Below, piece by piece: positions 33,165 through 42,990 of a stretch of DNA of 64,000 bases; position 1 is the first letter of the stretch; every line of letters begins with the position of its first letter. The DNA is from Rhyacichthys aspro (Eukaryota > Chordata > Actinopteri > Gobiiformes > Rhyacichthyidae). The position numbers were made by a program, and so were the translations under genes. The notes beneath the pieces are model-generated. The model did not search any database. It was given only the letters and a program-made list of their open reading frames with translations, and was not told where the DNA came from. The stretch lies in the NCBI GenBank assembly GCA_036850595.1, contig CM072159.1, positions 1,230,529 to 1,294,528 of the forward strand. The letters are read 5' to 3'.

Positions 33165-34284
33165 GACTAGATTGGCCAGAGTGTGTACGGGCTGCAGTCT
33201 TTTCATGCAGCCATTCATTCTTAGCACAAAGCTGTTCATCCAAGTCTGAGTGTAAGTAATCCAAAACCAACTTAAGCGCAAAAAGATAAACACAATTAAC
33301 AAACTCAACAACACTATAAACTAAGAGATACAGACCCACACAGCATGGCTTACAGGTGATCAGGCAGCAGCGACAGACAACGGTTACAGACATCTACCAG
33401 GCACAAGGTAACCGCAAGAGCCAGACGACAGCTTCCCTCTACTTGATCTCATCCCAGTAAAGATAGTCTGCATTTGGGCAGTCGCATGATACGGCAACCT
33501 GAGAGTGACAAACTACTGCCCACTACATATAGTTGGATTGTAGCAACACAAATCAATGGTAATCTCACCTCAACTGGAAGGTTACAGTGGACAGTTCTTA
33601 AAAACAGTTTCGTTAGGTAGGAGAAATGCACCACGCCAGGTCAATGCAGGTGTTGGCAGTCCACATGAAGTGTTGTGTAAATAACAAGCTCAGACAGTAC
33701 TAACATTTCCACACCTGTAATGCAGCTTTCACACAATTTGTAATCTTAAATAATATTACAAGTGTGAACCCTTTTAGCTTTCCTTGTTTGGAATTTTGCT
33801 TTTGAAAATTGCTTTTGAGAATTCAAGCTTGGTAACATTTTATATCTTTGTGGCAGGATCTGTGTGTGTTTTTTCCCCTCTGCTCTGGGCCCTTTCCTGT
33901 CTCTCTCCCTCTCCTTATGTGTCTGTGTTCCCACCTACCTTGGCGTTACAACTCCTGGCTGCAGAGCATCACACCTGCCAGCAATCCACCATCACCAGCT
34001 TAATAGGAAGACCAGCTTTCCCATTGTTCATCGCCAGTTCATTTGTACAGCTACAGTCAGTATAGTTCTTTGGCTCCTTTTTGCTCTCTAAGAATTTTGG
34101 CTAAATATTGTCTTGTTCCTTCCAGATCCTGCCTGCCCGCCTACCAACCACCCTGCTACTTACCTGCCACATGTCTGGTTATCTGGCTCATCTCCATCAC
34201 CACTCTGTCTCCTCATCAATCACAATTATTGTAATAAACCTGTTTTTAATTAATTATATCTGCTTTTCAACCCTTGCACAATGC
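33165..34284. other. probable LTR/leader remnants of gypsy elements
   Basis: No gene. The right part is pyrimidine-rich, with CCTGCCTGCCCGCCTACCAAC-like text and an AATAAA at 34233, the style of fish gypsy LTRs. No paired LTR was identified. Confidence 0.35.
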
Positions 34285-34698
34285 CACCATTTTTTCCAAA
34301 TTCAACCTTCGCAATGCTTACCATCTTGTGCGGATACATGAAGGGGACGAGTGGAAGACATTCAATACACAACGTGGGTCACTTTGAGCATCTGGTGATG
34401 CCTTTTGGATTGAACAATGCTCCAGTAGTCTTTCAGGCTTTTGTTAATAATGTCCTCAGGGATTTTTTGAACCTCGTGTTTGTCTATTTGAATGGCATTC
34501 TAATTTTCTCTCGTTCCCCAGAAGAGCATGTTGTCCATGTTCAGCAGGTGCTACAGAGGCTGCTGGAGAAAAAACTGTTTGTCAAAGCGGTCGAGTCGGT
34601 CAGTTTTCTGGGGATACATCATTGGCTGCAGGCAGGTGCACCCGGACCCGAAGAAGATTAAAGCTGTGGCGGAATGGCCCTATCCAGAGAGCAGTAAG
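34285..34698 (+). pseudogene. gypsy reverse transcriptase fragment
   Basis: [20 protein letters not shown] and [11 protein letters not shown] are RT motifs. The catalytic YxDD box is changed to VYLNGILIF, so both active-site Asp residues are lost. The linker [14 protein letters not shown] ends at the BEL insertion point. A frameshift lies near 34640. Confidence 0.85.
34694..34698. repeat. target-site duplication GTAAG (left)
   Basis: Matches GTAAG at 41289-41293 directly after the 3' LTR. The 5-bp duplication is typical of BEL/Pao integration. Confidence 0.9.
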
Positions 34699-35054
34699 TG
34701 TTGTGACTTATTTGTTGTAACACTTTTATCCTGTTTATAGAAATATGTAGTATTTATACACTGAAATAATATTTGAATGAGTTCTATAGGGTGATAAAAA
34801 TAGTACTAAAAGTAGATTGTAAATGTAAATTTATTTTATTTTGGTAAAAACGGAAGTGTTTTATTTTTGAAGGGAATTCTATAGGAAATGTACTTGTTTT
34901 CAACCGCTAACTTGACCGTTAAATTAAATTGTACGCTGTTCTTGTATTACAATGTTGCAAAATGAACAGTAAACCTTCAAGTTGAAGACATCCGCCTCTG
35001 TCATCATTTTAGAAGCTTTCATGTCATCATTTTAGAAGCTTTCATTCCACATCA
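34699..35054 (+). repeat. 5' LTR of the BEL/Pao element
   Basis: Begins TGTTGTGACT and ends CCACATCA. It contains an internal direct repeat TCATCATTTTAGAAGCTTTC. It differs from the 3' LTR at two sites only (GTACGCTG against GTACACTG, and AGTTGAAG against AGTTTAAG). Confidence 0.95.
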
Positions 35055-35057
35055 TTT

Positions 35058-35075
35058 TGGTGCCGAAACCCGGGA
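35058..35075 (+). promoter_or_regulatory. primer-binding site, tRNA-Phe type
   Basis: TGGTGCCGAAACCCGGGA starts three bases after the LTR. Its complement TCCCGGGTTTCGGCACCA equals the 3' end of vertebrate tRNA-Phe plus CCA, as I recall it. It would prime minus-strand DNA synthesis. Confidence 0.85.
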
Positions 35076-35141
35076 AGTGTAAGAACTTTAAAGATTTTTC
35101 TGACCGGAGTGAAACGCTAACGGCTACTGCTAGCAGCCGAG

Positions 35142-35408
35142 ATGACGGACAGACTTAAGCGGATGAAGAGGAAACGGGCTACAATACGGGCCACTACGAC
35201 GAAGCTGTTAACCCGCCTGGAGGAAGAGGTGGGCAAGGAAAGACCAGATAATGACAAACTACGTGAGTTCCTGACACTTTTGATATCCAAGGAGGAAAGT
35301 TTATCGGACTTAGACAAAGGCATTAAAGAGGAGACGTCAACGGATGATCTGGACACCGAGATCATAAGTACACAGGATTACATGGACCGCATTCTCATAT
35401 CCTCCTGA
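35142..35408 (+). CDS. BEL/Pao gag N-terminal segment
   Basis: An 88-codon frame with a basic start (MTDRLKRMKRKRAT) followed by acidic helical sequence (LEEEVGKERPDNDKLREFL). It runs into the homopolymer patch and stops. It is the first part of gag, continued after the patch at about 35875. Confidence 0.75.
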   Translation: MTDRLKRMKRKRATIRATTTKLLTRLEEEVGKERPDNDKLREFLTLLISKEESLSDLDKGIKEETSTDDLDTEIISTQDYMDRILISS

Positions 35409-35706
35409 CTACCAGGAAAAAAATATTCCCCCTTTCTCTTTTTCTCCCTTTCCCGTTGTTTTCAAAGCCTTGACCCCCCCCCAACCCCTTTTCCCTTTTT
35501 AGGTTTTTTTTTCCCCCCCATTTTCCCCTAAAAACCTTTTCCCCCCCCCCAAAAAAATTTTTTAGGGTTTCCTTGGGACCCCCCAAAAACCCCCCCCCCC
35601 CCCTTTTCCCCCCCCCTTTTTTTGGGAAAAAAAAATTCCCCCCCCCCCCCCCCCCCCCCCCCCAAAGCGGCGGGGGGGGGGGGCCCCCCCCCCCCCCCCG
35701 GGGGGG

Positions 35707-35783
<77 letters not shown>

Positions 35784-35872
35784 GGGGGGGAGGGGGGGGG
35801 GGGGGGGGGGGGCGCTTTGCCCCCCCACCCCCCCCCCCGGGGGGGCCGGGCCCCCCCCGGGGGGGAAAAAAA
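35409..35872. other. homopolymer C/G patch, probably corrupted sequence
   Basis: Nearly every base sits in a long run, with C runs of more than 30 and G runs of more than 10. Normal sequence on both sides belongs to gag. It looks like over-called low-quality sequence rather than DNA. The proline/glycine frames across it are meaningless. Confidence 0.75.
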
Positions 35873-36440
35873 CATATGGAAGGTTCGCACAACTGGTATC
35901 ATTGAACGGTCACGTGAGTTTACAAGAGCGAGAGTGAGTGATGCGAGCTCCAGTTCATTTGTGTCACAGTCCAGACAAACTGTTAAGCTTCCCAAGTTAC
36001 TGATAACCAAATACGATGGTGAAATAAGCCAGTGGCAGGAATTTTGGTCCCAATACGAAACAGCTATTCACAAAAATGACGCACTATGCAAGACAGACAA
36101 GTTCACCTACCTGAGATCTTACCTAACTGGAGCAGCTGCACGGACTATTGCAGGACTCACAATGACAGATGACAACTATAATACTGCAATAGAGTTACTC
36201 CAGAGCCGCTTTGGGAGAAAGGACATTGTGATTAGTGCTCATATGTCCAAACTATTGAACTTGACTCCTGTAAAGAAATCATCTGATGTGGCAGCTTTGA
36301 GGCATTTATACGATGAATGTGAGATCCAGATACGCAGCTTGGAATCCTTGGGTGTGCATAGTGATACCTATGGCTGCCTGCTATGTCCAGTGCTGCTGCA
36401 GCTCATCCCAGAGGATATAGCCGATCGGACTCCAACAGCG
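35873..36440 (+). CDS. BEL/Pao gag, main domain
   Basis: The frame contains KLPKLLITKYDGEISQWQEF, YLRSYLTGAAARTIAGLTMT and YNTAIELLQSRFGRKDIVIS, the conserved gag domain of BEL/Pao elements. Near 36420-36440 a frame change separates it from the pol frame that carries the same protein on (SEWKVPELIEFLQNEV). Confidence 0.85.
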
Positions 36441-38269
36441 AATGGAAAGTGCCAGAGCTAATTGAGTTTCTGCAAAATGAGGTACAAAGCAGAGAAAGGG
36501 CGCTACAGCTTACCAGACCCGGCCAGACTACTAAGGATTCTTCCCCAAACAATAAGCAAGTGGGTAAGCCATCCTATGCCTGTGACTTTAAACCCAGAAA
36601 GTGGAGTGTCCCATCAGCTACTGCTCTGCACACAGTAAACACCGTTCCCCAGACCTGTGTGTTTTGTGACAGCAGCAACCACAAACCTGAGAACTGCCCA
36701 GAGTACACAGGAAGTGCACGTAAAGAAAAACTGAGAAAACTTGGAAGATGTTTTGTGTGTTTAGGCCCAAAACACATAGCAAAATTCTGCAGAGCTAAAG
36801 TTTCATGTGGCTTATGCAAACGTAGACACCACCAGTCAGTGTGTGAGCAGCATGAAGCTAAGCCAGATGTTGACAGCAGCAATGACAGTGCTAATGCAGA
36901 TGCTGTGTTGTCTTCAGTAACGAGTCCTGTGCAAACGAAGACAAACACTCAGAACACAGTACTGCTTCAAACCGTTAAGGCATGGACAGTAGGCCCTAAA
37001 GAGAGAAAAATAACCCGCTGTCTGTTAGATGGAGGGAGCCAGCGAAGCTTCATTCATAAAGGTGTTGCCAGAGCCCTTGGACTACCAGTCATTAGACAAG
37101 AGACACTTAACCTCCACGTCTTTGGATCCACTACTCCTGTCACAGAGAAGCGCAACGTTGTGAGAGTTGAGCTGGAGAATATGTGGAATACTGAACAAAG
37201 ACTTGTAATTGAAGCAGTGGAGACACCTCAGGTATGCACTGCAGTGATTAAAGTCCCAAGTGAGCCTATTCAAGCAGAGCTGAAGAAAAGAGAGCTGCAG
37301 CTTGCAGACTTCCCACTAGAGGGTGCTGATGAGTCAGAGTTGCAGGTGTTAATAGGAGCAGACTTCTACTGGCAAGCAGTTACTGGTAAAGTCCAAAGAG
37401 TCACCAAAACACTAGTAGCAGTTGAAAGCATCTTTGGATGGACTTTGCAAGGACCAGTGACAACCTCCAGTGTAATAGACACCACTTGCATGCACATTAG
37501 TCTAACTGAAGACACAGAGATCTCCAAACAGCTGCATGCATTCTGGGAAGTGGAGTCACTGGGCATAGTAAACATACAGTCAGAGAGCCCAGAGGACTCA
37601 GAAGTTTTACAGAGCTTTGAACAGACAACAACAGTGAAGGATGGACGCTACCAAGTTGAGTTACCATGGCGACTGGACAGAGCCCAACTTTCAGACAACT
37701 TTAAGGTGGCAAAAGGACGTCTTGAAAGCCTCAAGAGAAAACTGAACACTGATGCAACCTTGTATGCCAGGTATGACAATGTAATACAAGACTACCTGCA
37801 GCAAGGAATCTGTGAGGAGGTGTCACAGGGCACATCAGCGGCAGAGAACTTGGAGACAGTCAAATATTACATGCCACACCATGCTGTTGTAAGAGAAGAC
37901 AAGGCTACAACCAAACTCAGAGTGGTCTTCGATGCATCATCACACGAGGAGAACTGCCCATCCCTCAATGACTGTTTGTACACTGGACCTAACCTGAACC
38001 CAAATCTGCTGGACGTGCTAATTAAATTTAGACTGCACAAGATAGCCTTTACTGCAGACATCACCAAGGCTTTTCTGCAGATTTCCTTGGCACCGAGAGA
38101 CAAGGATGCTGTAAGGTTCCTGTGGCTGTACGGACCTCCAACCAAAGGCTGCAAAAATGAGGTGCGTACTCTGAGAATGAACAGAGTCGTTTTTGGAGTG
38201 TCTCCCAGCCCATTCCTGCTTGCAGCGACCATAAGGAAACATCTCAAACAATATGAAAAAGACAAATGA
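36383..38269 (+). CDS. BEL/Pao pol, 5' frame: zinc knuckles, protease, RT start
   Basis: A 628-codon frame, of which about codon 18 on is genuine. It holds CCHC knuckles CVFCDSSNHKPENC and CFVCLGPKHIAKFC plus a third variant CGLCKRRHHQSVC. The aspartic protease motif follows (CLLDGGSQRSFIHKG), and then RT with VVFDASSHEENCPSLNDCLY and FTADITKAFLQISLAPRDKD. It ends in TGA at 38267-38269, just before the YVDD box, through a frameshift into the next frame. In the protease the usual DSG/DTG reads DGG, a form I believe occurs in this clade but could not check. Confidence 0.9.
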   Translation: MSSAAAAHPRGYSRSDSNSEWKVPELIEFLQNEVQSRERALQLTRPGQTTKDSSPNNKQVGKPSYACDFKPRKWSVPSATALHTVNTVPQTCVFCDSSNHKPENCPEYTGSARKEKLRKLGRCFVCLGPKHIAKFCRAKVSCGLCKRRHHQSVCEQHEAKPDVDSSNDSANADAVLSSVTSPVQTKTNTQNTVLLQTVKAWTVGPKERKITRCLLDGGSQRSFIHKGVARALGLPVIRQETLNLHVFGSTTPVTEKRNVVRVELENMWNTEQRLVIEAVETPQVCTAVIKVPSEPIQAELKKRELQLADFPLEGADESELQVLIGADFYWQAVTGKVQRVTKTLVAVESIFGWTLQGPVTTSSVIDTTCMHISLTEDTEISKQLHAFWEVESLGIVNIQSESPEDSEVLQSFEQTTTVKDGRYQVELPWRLDRAQLSDNFKVAKGRLESLKRKLNTDATLYARYDNVIQDYLQQGICEEVSQGTSAAENLETVKYYMPHHAVVREDKATTKLRVVFDASSHEENCPSLNDCLYTGPNLNPNLLDVLIKFRLHKIAFTADITKAFLQISLAPRDKDAVRFLWLYGPPTKGCKNEVRTLRMNRVVFGVSPSPFLLAATIRKHLKQYEKDK

Positions 38270-40887
38270 AAACAGTACAGACACTCAGAGACTCTTTATA
38301 TGTTGATGACTTTATTTCAAGCTCACCAAATGTGCAGGAAGCCCTTCATGTGACTACAGAGGCAAAAGACATTCTGTCCCAGGCAGGCATGAACCTATGC
38401 AAGTGGGTTACAAACTCACCTGATCTCAGAGCTATGTGGAAGGAGAACGGACTAGAGCACAGTGAAGAAAATGAGTCAAGCGGAAATGTGCTCAAGGTGC
38501 TAGGACTAGTCTGGAGACCTGAGATTGACGATTTTATATTTGACCAAAGAGGACTAATGGACATTTTAAGGGGCAAAGAAAACACAAAAAGAGGGGTATT
38601 ACAGACATCAGCTCGTATATTTGACCCCATTGGGTTTCTCACTCCCTTTACTGTTAGAGTCAAGTGCCTGTTTCAAGAGATGTGGGAAAGAGGGCTCAAC
38701 TGGGATGAACCATTACCCCCTGATTTAAAAGAAAAATGGGAACAGTGGTGTGCAGAGTTACCATTGCTTCACCTGGTGGCCATTCCCAGGTGGTATCACA
38801 TTGAACTTTGTCCAAATTCACAAACTATAAAGTTACATGTCTACTGTGATGCAAGTGAAAAGGCTTACAGTGCTGTTGCCTATCTGCAAGGACAAAACAG
38901 AGAAGGAGAGATCGTAACAAGTTTTGTAGCTTCAAAGTCACGAGTTGCACCACTGAAGAAAATGACATTACCCCGTTTAGAGCTTATGGGTGCACTTATT
39001 GGAGCAAGATTAGGACACAGTCTTCTCAAACCACTGGACCTGGAGAGAAACCAGCTCTACCTGTGGACGGACTCAATGATCACTCTTCACTGGATTCGCA
39101 GCTCTGCCCAGCGGTGGAAGCCATTCGTGGCTAACAGAGTGACTGAGATACAAGGGCTCACAAACCCAGAGTTGTGGTCCCATTGTGCTGGCAAATCAAA
39201 CCCGGCAGACCTACCTACACGTGGCCAGCATGTCCAGAGCCTCATCGAGAGCCAGCTGTGGTGGAGTGGACCAACTTCACTGTCCACAACTGAGGAAGAA
39301 AGACACGCTGCAGAGGACTCTATGTCAGCTGAGGTGGACTCTGAACTTAGAGCTAAGTACCAGACTCTAGTACAACTGACCAGCACTGAACAGACTGAAC
39401 CCCTGTTTGACATTGACAAATACAGCAGACTTAAGACACTGTTAAGAATAACTGCATGGGTTAGAAGATTTGTGACAAACACACAGTCCAGTCAGAGAGT
39501 GCAGGGAGAGTTGACTGCAGAAGAGATTAGTGCAGCAGAAATGTACTGGGTAAAACGGACTCAGGAGAGTAGTTTTAGCTCTGAAATCTCACAGCTAAGG
39601 TCAAAACATAATGTGGAGATAGACTCTAAAATCAAAGACTTGAAACCATTCTTAGATGACAATGGACTGATATGTGTTGGAGGGAGACTACAGAACTCTG
39701 ACTTTAGTTTCAGAGAGCAACACCCATGGTTGCTACCAACCTATCATAAATACTCTGAGCTATTAGTTCAGTACTGTCATGAAAGAGTAATGCATTCTGG
39801 TGTTAGAGACACTTTGATTCAAGTGAGGGAGCAATACTGGATTTTAAGAGGGAGACAGTTAGTTAAAATTATTGTCTCAGGTTGCTACATTTGCAGGAAA
39901 CTGAAGGTTAAGGCAGCACAGCAGATTACTGCTCCTTTACCTCGGGATAGAGTAACTGAGTCACCACCCTTTGAAGTTACTGGGGTAGATTTTGCTGGAC
40001 CCTTGTATGTTAAAACTAAGGGTCAGCCTGCAAAGGCTTACATTGCATTGTTTACGTGTGCAGTAACAAGGGCAGTACACTTGGAGTTAGTATCAGATCA
40101 GACTACTGAAAACTTTCTATTAGCCTTAAAGAGATTTATTGCAAGACGAGGGCTATGTAGGATCATTTACTCTGACAATGCTAGAACATTCAAAAGGGCA
40201 GACAAGGACCTAAAGGAGCTATGGCAGATGATTAAAGGGTCAGAGCTCACTAAGTTCTTTACTGACAAAGGGATCACCTGGAAGTTCATTGCTGAGCGGG
40301 CAGCTTGGTGGGGGGGCTTCTGGGAGAGGCTTGGGAGATCTGTGAAAACATGTTTGAAGAGGGTACTGGGGAAGGCCTCATTGAACTTTGAGGAGCTAAC
40401 CACTATTCTTGCAGAAGTTGAGGCAGTGTTAAACTCTAGACCTCTTTCCTATGTGCACAGTGACGCTTTAGACCCCCAGCCACTTACCCCTTCTCATTTC
40501 CTGGTTGGGAAACGCCTGACTTCCCTACCACCAAAGACTCTGTCTTCATCAGCTCAGGTTACCACAGCCAATAGGCAGGAGCTGGGTCGAAGATGGAAAT
40601 ACCGACAGAGACTTTTGACCAGCTTTTGGAATAGCTGGCGCAGAGACTACCTAATGGACTTAAAATCAGCCCACAAGTGTGAGACTCCTACACCTACTAT
40701 AGTAAAGGTGGGAGATGTTGTTCTAATAGGGGAGGACAACACACCCAGACAGACCTGGAAAATGGGCAGAATAGCAGAGGTTTTTCCAGGTAGAGATGGT
40801 CTAATTCGTTCTTGTAATGTTTGCACTTCTACAGGCAGTTTGTTGAGAAGACCAGTTCAGTTATTATATCCTTTAGAGGTATGTTAA
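38266..40887 (+). CDS. BEL/Pao pol, 3' frame: RT YVDD, RNase H, integrase
   Basis: An 873-codon open frame. Near the start, SLYVDDFISS is the RT active site. RNase H follows (LHVYCDASEKAYSAVAYLQG; LYLWTDSMITLHWI). Then comes the HHCC integrase finger (HERVMHSGVRDTL ... CYICRK) and the integrase core with Asp in VTGVDFAGPL, Asp in IIYSDNARTF and Glu in GGFWERLGRS. A C-terminal domain ends it (HFLVGKRLTSLPP, VGDVVLIGEDN). All catalytic residues are present. The TAA at 40885-40887 lies 35 bases before the polypurine tract. Confidence 0.92.
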   Translation: MKTVQTLRDSLYVDDFISSSPNVQEALHVTTEAKDILSQAGMNLCKWVTNSPDLRAMWKENGLEHSEENESSGNVLKVLGLVWRPEIDDFIFDQRGLMDILRGKENTKRGVLQTSARIFDPIGFLTPFTVRVKCLFQEMWERGLNWDEPLPPDLKEKWEQWCAELPLLHLVAIPRWYHIELCPNSQTIKLHVYCDASEKAYSAVAYLQGQNREGEIVTSFVASKSRVAPLKKMTLPRLELMGALIGARLGHSLLKPLDLERNQLYLWTDSMITLHWIRSSAQRWKPFVANRVTEIQGLTNPELWSHCAGKSNPADLPTRGQHVQSLIESQLWWSGPTSLSTTEEERHAAEDSMSAEVDSELRAKYQTLVQLTSTEQTEPLFDIDKYSRLKTLLRITAWVRRFVTNTQSSQRVQGELTAEEISAAEMYWVKRTQESSFSSEISQLRSKHNVEIDSKIKDLKPFLDDNGLICVGGRLQNSDFSFREQHPWLLPTYHKYSELLVQYCHERVMHSGVRDTLIQVREQYWILRGRQLVKIIVSGCYICRKLKVKAAQQITAPLPRDRVTESPPFEVTGVDFAGPLYVKTKGQPAKAYIALFTCAVTRAVHLELVSDQTTENFLLALKRFIARRGLCRIIYSDNARTFKRADKDLKELWQMIKGSELTKFFTDKGITWKFIAERAAWWGGFWERLGRSVKTCLKRVLGKASLNFEELTTILAEVEAVLNSRPLSYVHSDALDPQPLTPSHFLVGKRLTSLPPKTLSSSAQVTTANRQELGRRWKYRQRLLTSFWNSWRRDYLMDLKSAHKCETPTPTIVKVGDVVLIGEDNTPRQTWKMGRIAEVFPGRDGLIRSCNVCTSTGSLLRRPVQLLYPLEVC

Positions 40888-40921
40888 GTGATAGCTGAAT
40901 ATTGACGAACCGTTGTTCATC

Positions 40922-40932
40922 GGGCGGGAGGA
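40922..40932 (+). promoter_or_regulatory. polypurine tract-like sequence
   Basis: GGGCGGGAGGA directly precedes the TG of the 3' LTR, where plus-strand DNA synthesis is primed. Confidence 0.75.
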
Positions 40933-41288
40933 TGTTGTGACTTATTTGTTGTAACACTTTTATCCTGTTTATAGAAATATGTAGTATTTATACACTGAAA
41001 TAATATTTGAATGAGTTCTATAGGGTGATAAAAATAGTACTAAAAGTAGATTGTAAATGTAAATTTATTTTATTTTGGTAAAAACGGAAGTGTTTTATTT
41101 TTGAAGGGAATTCTATAGGAAATGTACTTGTTTTCAACCGCTAACTTGACCGTTAAATTAAATTGTACACTGTTCTTGTATTACAATGTTGCAAAATGAA
41201 CAGTAAACCTTCAAGTTTAAGACATCCGCCTCTGTCATCATTTTAGAAGCTTTCATGTCATCATTTTAGAAGCTTTCATTCCACATCA
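40933..41288 (+). repeat. 3' LTR of the BEL/Pao element
   Basis: 356 bp, the same length as the 5' LTR and 99.4% identical by eye (2 differences). Followed by the GTAAG duplication. Confidence 0.95.
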
Positions 41289-42300
41289 GTAAGCAGTTAC
41301 AGAGATTTCTTGTATTTGCAAATTTTATCGTTGATTCATCAGAAATTACAGTTTGGTGGCAACGCCATTTACCCTGACCTATAGACCAGGTTCAAGAAAT
41401 GTGAAACCGGATGCTCTCTCCTGACAGTTTTCCTCTACAGATAGACCTGAAGCTGCTGAAAGCACCGGCCTACATCGATTCTGATTGTTCCCAGTTCATC
41501 CAGTGGGGGCGCACAGCCAGGTTCGCATGGCATCCTGGTATTGGGCACATCTTGGCCCTCCTAAGATGCCATTTCTGGTGGCCCATCATGGAGAAGGACA
41601 TCTGGGACTACGTGTTGGCTTGTGCTGGGTGTGCCAAAGGGAAGGCCTCCAATCAAAGGCCTGCCGGACAACTTTACCTGTCTTCCGAAGCTTCCCATAG
41701 CCTGAGAAACCGCAGAACAGTTAGTCCAGCATGTCCACAGTTCATCTCACAGATTTTAAGACATTTTCCTGAAGCTTTGGGTGCTAGGGTGAGTGTCTCC
41801 TCCGGGTTTCACCCCCAATCTAACGGACAGTGTGAGCGGGCCAATGAAGACCTGGAGGCAGCACTCCGCTGTGTCGCGGCCCAGAACCTGTCCGATGGGA
41901 GCCTAAATCTTCCATGGGTTGAGTATGCTCACAGCTGTGGTCAGTCTGCCCTTTGCACTGCCACTCGGAATAAACAAATTGCAGACAAACACAAGACTCC
42001 TGCTCTGGGGAGTATAGCTGGCAGCTAAGGACATGCCGTTGAAGGTGGAGTCCAAAAAACTTGCACCACAGTTCATTGGGCCGTTCGAATGTAAGAGTGT
42101 TATTAACCCCACTTCTGTCCGCTTAAAGTTGCCCCCTTCCTTAAAGATTCATCCTACGTTTCATGTCTGTCAGTTAAAGCCTGTCCAGGATAACCCTCGC
42201 TATTCTCTCAATATTCTTTCAGACATTCTCCAATTGTCTATTCAGATTTCAAGTTTTGACATTTTTAGTCAAGAGAATTTTTTTGTTCTGTTTAATTAGT
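41289..42300 (+). pseudogene. gypsy RNase H end and integrase fragment
   Basis: KQLQRFLVFANF continues the RT linker from 34698. Then a TYRPGSRNVKPDALS remnant, integrase zinc-binding (LLRCHFWWPIMEKDIWDYVL, CAGCAKGKA) and core pieces (VSVSSGFHPQSNGQCERANE) follow. The C-terminal part is [20 protein letters not shown]. Internal deletions removed most of RNase H and the middle of integrase, and frames change repeatedly. Confidence 0.85.
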
Positions 42301-42990
42301 TAAGGTGATTCATGCACTGCCTAATGGCTACAATAGTACCTTGCTATGCTGCATGGAGTGGGCCTAAAGAAGCCACAGGCGGCAATGATCAGCCCTCTCC
42401 ATCACTAACTGGTGCCGAGGTTAAACTGTGATGCTATCTAAGTCTCTATCTCTATCTAGGTCCCTTTAAGAAGACTGACAAATCAAAGCAAACTTAGGAT
42501 GTATGTTATCCATGTATTGAATATCAGTGTATTTAAAGCCTTTTCAAGATTTTGGAGCATCGCCTTGACAACATGGTTATAAATAGCTCTTGGGCTCTAC
42601 AGACATTTTTGCCCAGGGTCACATAGGAAATGTGTGTGCCAAATTTTGTCCATTTACAAAAAAGTATATTTTTATATTTATATTTGTATATTCTTATAAG
42701 GGCTCAACCTGTTAAATTCATATTAGCATTGTTTGGTGCATTACTACAACAACAACGTTGTACATAAGTCATGGATACAAAATTTGTATTATCCCTTATG
42801 GTTAACAAACAAATTCTGTAAATTTGGGACAAACTAAAACTTTTGATGGTCCAGTCATCTTTGAAAATCATATGGGTATGAAATTTCGGAAATGAGTGAA
42901 GAGAGAGACTGGGCAGGTATTAAGGTACTACAACAACGTTCATTTTGTCTTCGTTATGTATTATCCATAACTTTGGTTTCTTTATTAAAG
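42301..42990. other. intergenic, no gene recognised
   Basis: No coding or repeat signal is identified beyond the gypsy 3' flank. Confidence 0.35.

Larger units (their letters stand above)
34699..41288 (+). mobile_element. BEL/Pao LTR retrotransposon, nearly complete and young
   Basis: The 6590-bp element has two 356-bp LTRs, a primer-binding site, gag, one pol region, a polypurine tract and a 5-bp duplication. Pol order is zinc knuckles, aspartic protease, reverse transcriptase, RNase H and integrase, which is the BEL/Pao layout. The LTRs differ at two positions, so insertion was recent. As read, the coding region has two frameshifts and a corrupted homopolymer patch in gag. No env-like gene is present between pol and the 3' LTR. 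Confidence 0.95.
34285..42300 (+). mobile_element. second Ty3/gypsy relic, plus strand, split by BEL/Pao
   Basis: The relic consists of 34285-34698 and 41289-about 42300, separated by the 6.59-kb BEL element. The left part is RT ([20 protein letters not shown]). The right part starts with KQLQRFLVFANF, which directly continues the RT/RNase H linker. Much of RNase H is deleted and integrase follows. The reading across the BEL insertion is continuous apart from the GTAAG duplication. Confidence 0.85.

Noticed and set aside
35395..36010. Long Gly/Pro-rich open frames on both strands across the C/G patch
   Set aside because: They are translations of homopolymer runs in probably corrupted sequence; the only real coding content there is BEL gag on +.
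39087..39482. Minus-strand frames over BEL pol
   Set aside because: Shadows of the 873-codon integrase frame on +.
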